Assembly: GCF_027118995.1 (NCBI RefSeq)
Contig: NZ_CP098242.1
Coordinates: 124,001 to 188,000, forward strand
Reading direction: 5' to 3'
From: Oxalobacter vibrioformis
GTDB taxonomy: Bacteria; Pseudomonadota; Gammaproteobacteria; Burkholderiales; Burkholderiaceae_D
Length of the DNA stretch: 64,000 nt
Part shown: piece after piece, positions 61,726 to 64,000 of the stretch
Layout: each line of letters begins with the position of its first letter
How positions within the stretch are numbered: position 1 is the first letter of the stretch
The notes under the pieces: model-generated
What the model was told of the DNA's origin: nothing
Database searches by the model: none
The model's input: only the letters and a program-made list of their open reading frames with translations
Made by a program: the position numbers and the translations under genes

Positions 61726-61838
61726 TGACATACGGGATTTTGCAAAACACTTTGCTTTTTCCCCTTTCTGATGGCCTGGCGGTATGTTATCTTGAGCCTC
61801 ATCCATTGTCCTTGCCCGTCTCACCCAGGAGGATCAGC

Positions 61839-63071
61839 ATGCCCATCGCTTCTTATCGCCTTGCTTCCCTGCTGAAAACCCTGCTTTTGCTTTTTTCGCT
61901 GGTGCTGCTTCCGGTGCAGGCGCAGACCATTGAGGAGGAAGCGGCAAACGGCGATGCGTCCGCACAATTTTTGCTCGGCATCACCTATCTCGACGGCACG
62001 CTGGTCACACGGAATTACAAAATGGCTGAAACCTGGCTGCTTCGTGCTGCCGAACAGGGACATTCCCGTGCGCAGTACATGCTGGCTGCCCTGTATACGG
62101 ATGGAAGCCAGCTCAAACGCGACTATGAGAAGGCATTTCACTGGGGAAAAATCCTCGCGGACAAGGGAGACCGCATGTCGCAGTATGGCATCAGCGTGCT
62201 GTATGAAAACGGCCAGGGGGTAGAGAAAAATCCGGGGCAAGCCCGCCGCTGGCTTCAGAGCGCGGTAACGCTGGGCAGCCCCAGTGCGATTGCCCGTATG
62301 GATGCACAGGACTCGGCAACGCAGATCAATGCGCTGTCCGACCCGAAGCTCTCACCTGAAGTCTTCAGAAAAGCCAATGAATTGAATGACGCCCTGTCGC
62401 AGTACTGGATCGGGCACGCCTACCTGACGGGGCGTGGCCTGAAAAAGGATACGGACCTGGCCTGGGTATGGTTAAACAAAGCATCACAGCAGGGCAATGC
62501 ATTTGCGCAGTATGACCTCTCCTATCTTTATCCGATGGGCGAAGGCGTCAGACCCGAATACCAGTCTGCTGTTGCCCTTATCCAGACTGCGGCGGCCAGC
62601 GGACATGTGAAAGCGATCTTCAATCTCGCAGGCATGTATGAAAAGGGCCGGGGCGTCATGCAGAACTGGAACGAGGCATACCGCCTGTATATCATTGGCG
62701 CCGGTATCGGCAATGCAAATGCGATAGCACGCTTGAAGGAACTGGAAAACGCCTGCGTGAAGCCCACGCATGTGCAGTGCGAAACCTTCCAGCCGGAAAC
62801 CATGGCACTTTACGCCGACACCACGTCGCTTTACCGGATCGGCCTCACGCTCTTTGATGGTGACGGCATTACCCAGAGCTACGGGCAATCGTTAAGATGG
62901 TTCCGGCTGGCTGCCAACAAGGGAGACGTGGAATCGCAGTACCGGATGGCGTTTATTTACCAGAATGGCCTGGGGGTGGAACGGGACAAACACATGGCCC
63001 GCTACTGGTATGAGATCGCGGCGAGAAACGGCCAGCCGGATGCGATACGGCACGTGCAGACGGGGCGTTGA
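61839..63071 (+). CDS. secreted Sel1-repeat protein between tonB and exbB (about 8 repeats)
   Basis: A 410-residue protein. ATG 61839 is fixed by AGGAGG and an immediate signal peptide (LASLLKTLLLLFSLVLLPVQA-Q). The Sel1 repeats come in three groups separated by two non-repeat spacers (about residues 155-185 and 305-335, the latter with two Cys: NACVKPTHVQCET). This differs from the regular solenoids of its paralogues. Position between tonB and exbB suggests, but does not prove, a link to TonB-dependent transport. Confidence 0.9.
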   Translation: MPIASYRLASLLKTLLLLFSLVLLPVQAQTIEEEAANGDASAQFLLGITYLDGTLVTRNYKMAETWLLRAAEQGHSRAQYMLAALYTDGSQLKRDYEKAFHWGKILADKGDRMSQYGISVLYENGQGVEKNPGQARRWLQSAVTLGSPSAIARMDAQDSATQINALSDPKLSPEVFRKANELNDALSQYWIGHAYLTGRGLKKDTDLAWVWLNKASQQGNAFAQYDLSYLYPMGEGVRPEYQSAVALIQTAAASGHVKAIFNLAGMYEKGRGVMQNWNEAYRLYIIGAGIGNANAIARLKELENACVKPTHVQCETFQPETMALYADTTSLYRIGLTLFDGDGITQSYGQSLRWFRLAANKGDVESQYRMAFIYQNGLGVERDKHMARYWYEIAARNGQPDAIRHVQTGR

Positions 63072-63483
63072 CGGCCCGCCCCTCAGAACAGTTCCCCGCC
63101 CTGTATCAGCAGGCAAATTAATGAGGGCTGAGCCCAATGCCCCGTCACTGTTTTCTCCCAGGGCATCCCACCGGATCTCGCCACCGCCGATCAGGATGTC
63201 TTCCTCGCTGTCGAACAGTTCATTCACGTGCAGCATTTCCATATCCATTTTCGTCCTGCCTGCCCCGGCGTAATGCATGAAAGGCATGTCGGCAAGAATA
63301 AGGCTGGCGCTTTCCGTTCCCTCATGATGCCGGCTGGCCGCATGTGCTGCTTTTATCCTGCGCAAGTGACAGGCCGTAAATTGCCACTATACTGCCAATC
63401 AGGGTTACCCCAAATCTTCAGTGATGCGCCTGATCCTGATATGATGGCTTTGTTTTTACTACTGCCCTTACTTTTCAGCCGAC
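63072..63483. other. intergenic region with MITE fragment and gene relic
   Basis: Bases 63109-63132 (GCAGGCAAATTAATGAGGGCTGAG) are only the right end of an M-family MITE. On the minus strand 63133-63280 reads MLHVNELFDSEEDILIGGGEIRWDALGENSD, which looks like a short acidic gene cut off by the MITE end. Bases 63300-63483 precede exbB and should contain its promoter. Confidence 0.5.
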
Positions 63484-64000
63484 ATGACACTCATTGCGCT
63501 ATGGAACCAGGGTGACCTGCTGATCAAGGGAATTGCCCTTCTCTTGCTGGTGATGTCTGTCGCCTCCTGGTATATCATCGTCACCCGGACCATGCGGGCC
63601 CTCGCATTTCGCAAAATGGCTGATGAAACCGCTGCCTTCTGGGCGGCCCGCGATCTTGATGAGGGTATTGCCGCACTTTCCCGTGAAGGACAGGACAACC
63701 CCTTCCTTTATCTTGCAACCGAGGGCGAACTGACGATGCGCCACCACAGCGCACGGGGAGAAAACCTCAAGAGCCAGATTTCCCTGCCGGACCTGCTGAC
63801 GGAAAGCCTGCGCGGTGCCATTGATGAAAACACCCTGCGCCTGCAAAGCGGCCTGTCCATCCTGGCGTCTGTGGGCTCCACCTCGCCTTTTATCGGCCTG
63901 TTGGGCACAGTATGGGGGATTTACCATGCCCTCGTCAGTATTGGCGCGACAGGCCAGGCCAGCATCGACAAGGTGGCGGGGCCTGTAGGCGAAGCGCTTA
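63484..64000 (+). CDS. exbB: MotA/TolQ/ExbB proton channel protein (partial, runs off the window)
   Basis: 172 codons are visible from ATG 63484. An N-terminal TM (IKGIALLLLVMSVASWYIIVTR), a cytoplasmic loop and the start of the conserved channel region GLSILASVGSTSPFIGLLGTVWGIYHALVSIG match ExbB. With ExbD it harvests the proton gradient to drive TonB. The loop is longer and more divergent than in E. coli ExbB. Its closeness to tonB favours ExbB over TolQ. Confidence 0.92.
   Translation, partial: MTLIALWNQGDLLIKGIALLLLVMSVASWYIIVTRTMRALAFRKMADETAAFWAARDLDEGIAALSREGQDNPFLYLATEGELTMRHHSARGENLKSQISLPDLLTESLRGAIDENTLRLQSGLSILASVGSTSPFIGLLGTVWGIYHALVSIGATGQASIDKVAGPVGEAL

Noticed and set aside
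62892..63365. 157-codon minus-strand frame overlapping the Sel1 gene end
   Set aside because: The first part may be a relic, but the rest is antisense to the Sel1 gene and starts within a MITE end, so it is not a real protein as a whole.

Overview
The window reads as chromosomal DNA of a Gram-negative betaproteobacterium of the order Burkholderiales. Supporting genes are an outer-membrane porin, TonB/ExbB, the lplT / alr-radA neighbourhood, YgfZ, MltG-Tmk, hopanoid-type squalene genes and a BioF-BioH-BioC biotin block. An Oxalobacteraceae relative such as Oxalobacter fits the gene mix, but this is inference and the sequence alone does not fix the genus. I saw no tRNA, rRNA or CRISPR array.

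Layout. 1-7 kb: end of an unidentified gene, an SDR dehydrogenase, then a nest of decayed and intact insertion sequences (IS5-type, two kinds of IS3) that brackets the divergent dTDP-rhamnose genes rfbB (frameshifted at a run of nine G) and rfbC. 7-28 kb: accessory region with a guanylate-kinase-like protein, an ABM-domain protein, SUKH-like proteins, a His-rich MarR-type regulator, a broken porin, a broken amidohydrolase and a dense array of mostly secreted Sel1-repeat proteins, including a 950-residue acidic protein with about 43 copies of a hexanucleotide repeat. 28-48 kb: mainly housekeeping genes (tmk, mltG, ygfZ, NRDE/TANGO2, bioF-bioH-bioC, an MFS exporter, a YihY-type membrane protein, an FAD-linked oxidoreductase, a very large GGDEF-EAL sensor, rmuC). 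48-51 kb: a Zn/Cd/Pb P-type ATPase and its divergent MerR-type regulator with a clear operator. 51-64 kb: YiiX-like hydrolase, hpnD-hpnE, rhodanese, more Sel1 genes, alr-radA, lplT, tonB and the start of exbB.

Two patterns stand out. First, Sel1-repeat loci occur twelve times in 64 kb (nine intact, three broken), mostly with signal peptides, so a large periplasmic or exported solenoid repertoire is likely. Second, the genome carries short non-coding repeat families. One (called family A here) has long imperfect inverted arms and sits in nearly every convergent gene junction in the window; another (called M here) is a MITE-like element of about 175 bp. The remaining convergent junctions hold a MITE copy, a hairpin or an ordinary terminator, or are very short. 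This makes 3'-end insulation or bidirectional termination a testable role for family A.

Several genes are broken by single indels, some in homopolymers (rfbB, a Sel1 gene). Whether these are phase variation, true decay or sequencing error cannot be settled from one sequence.
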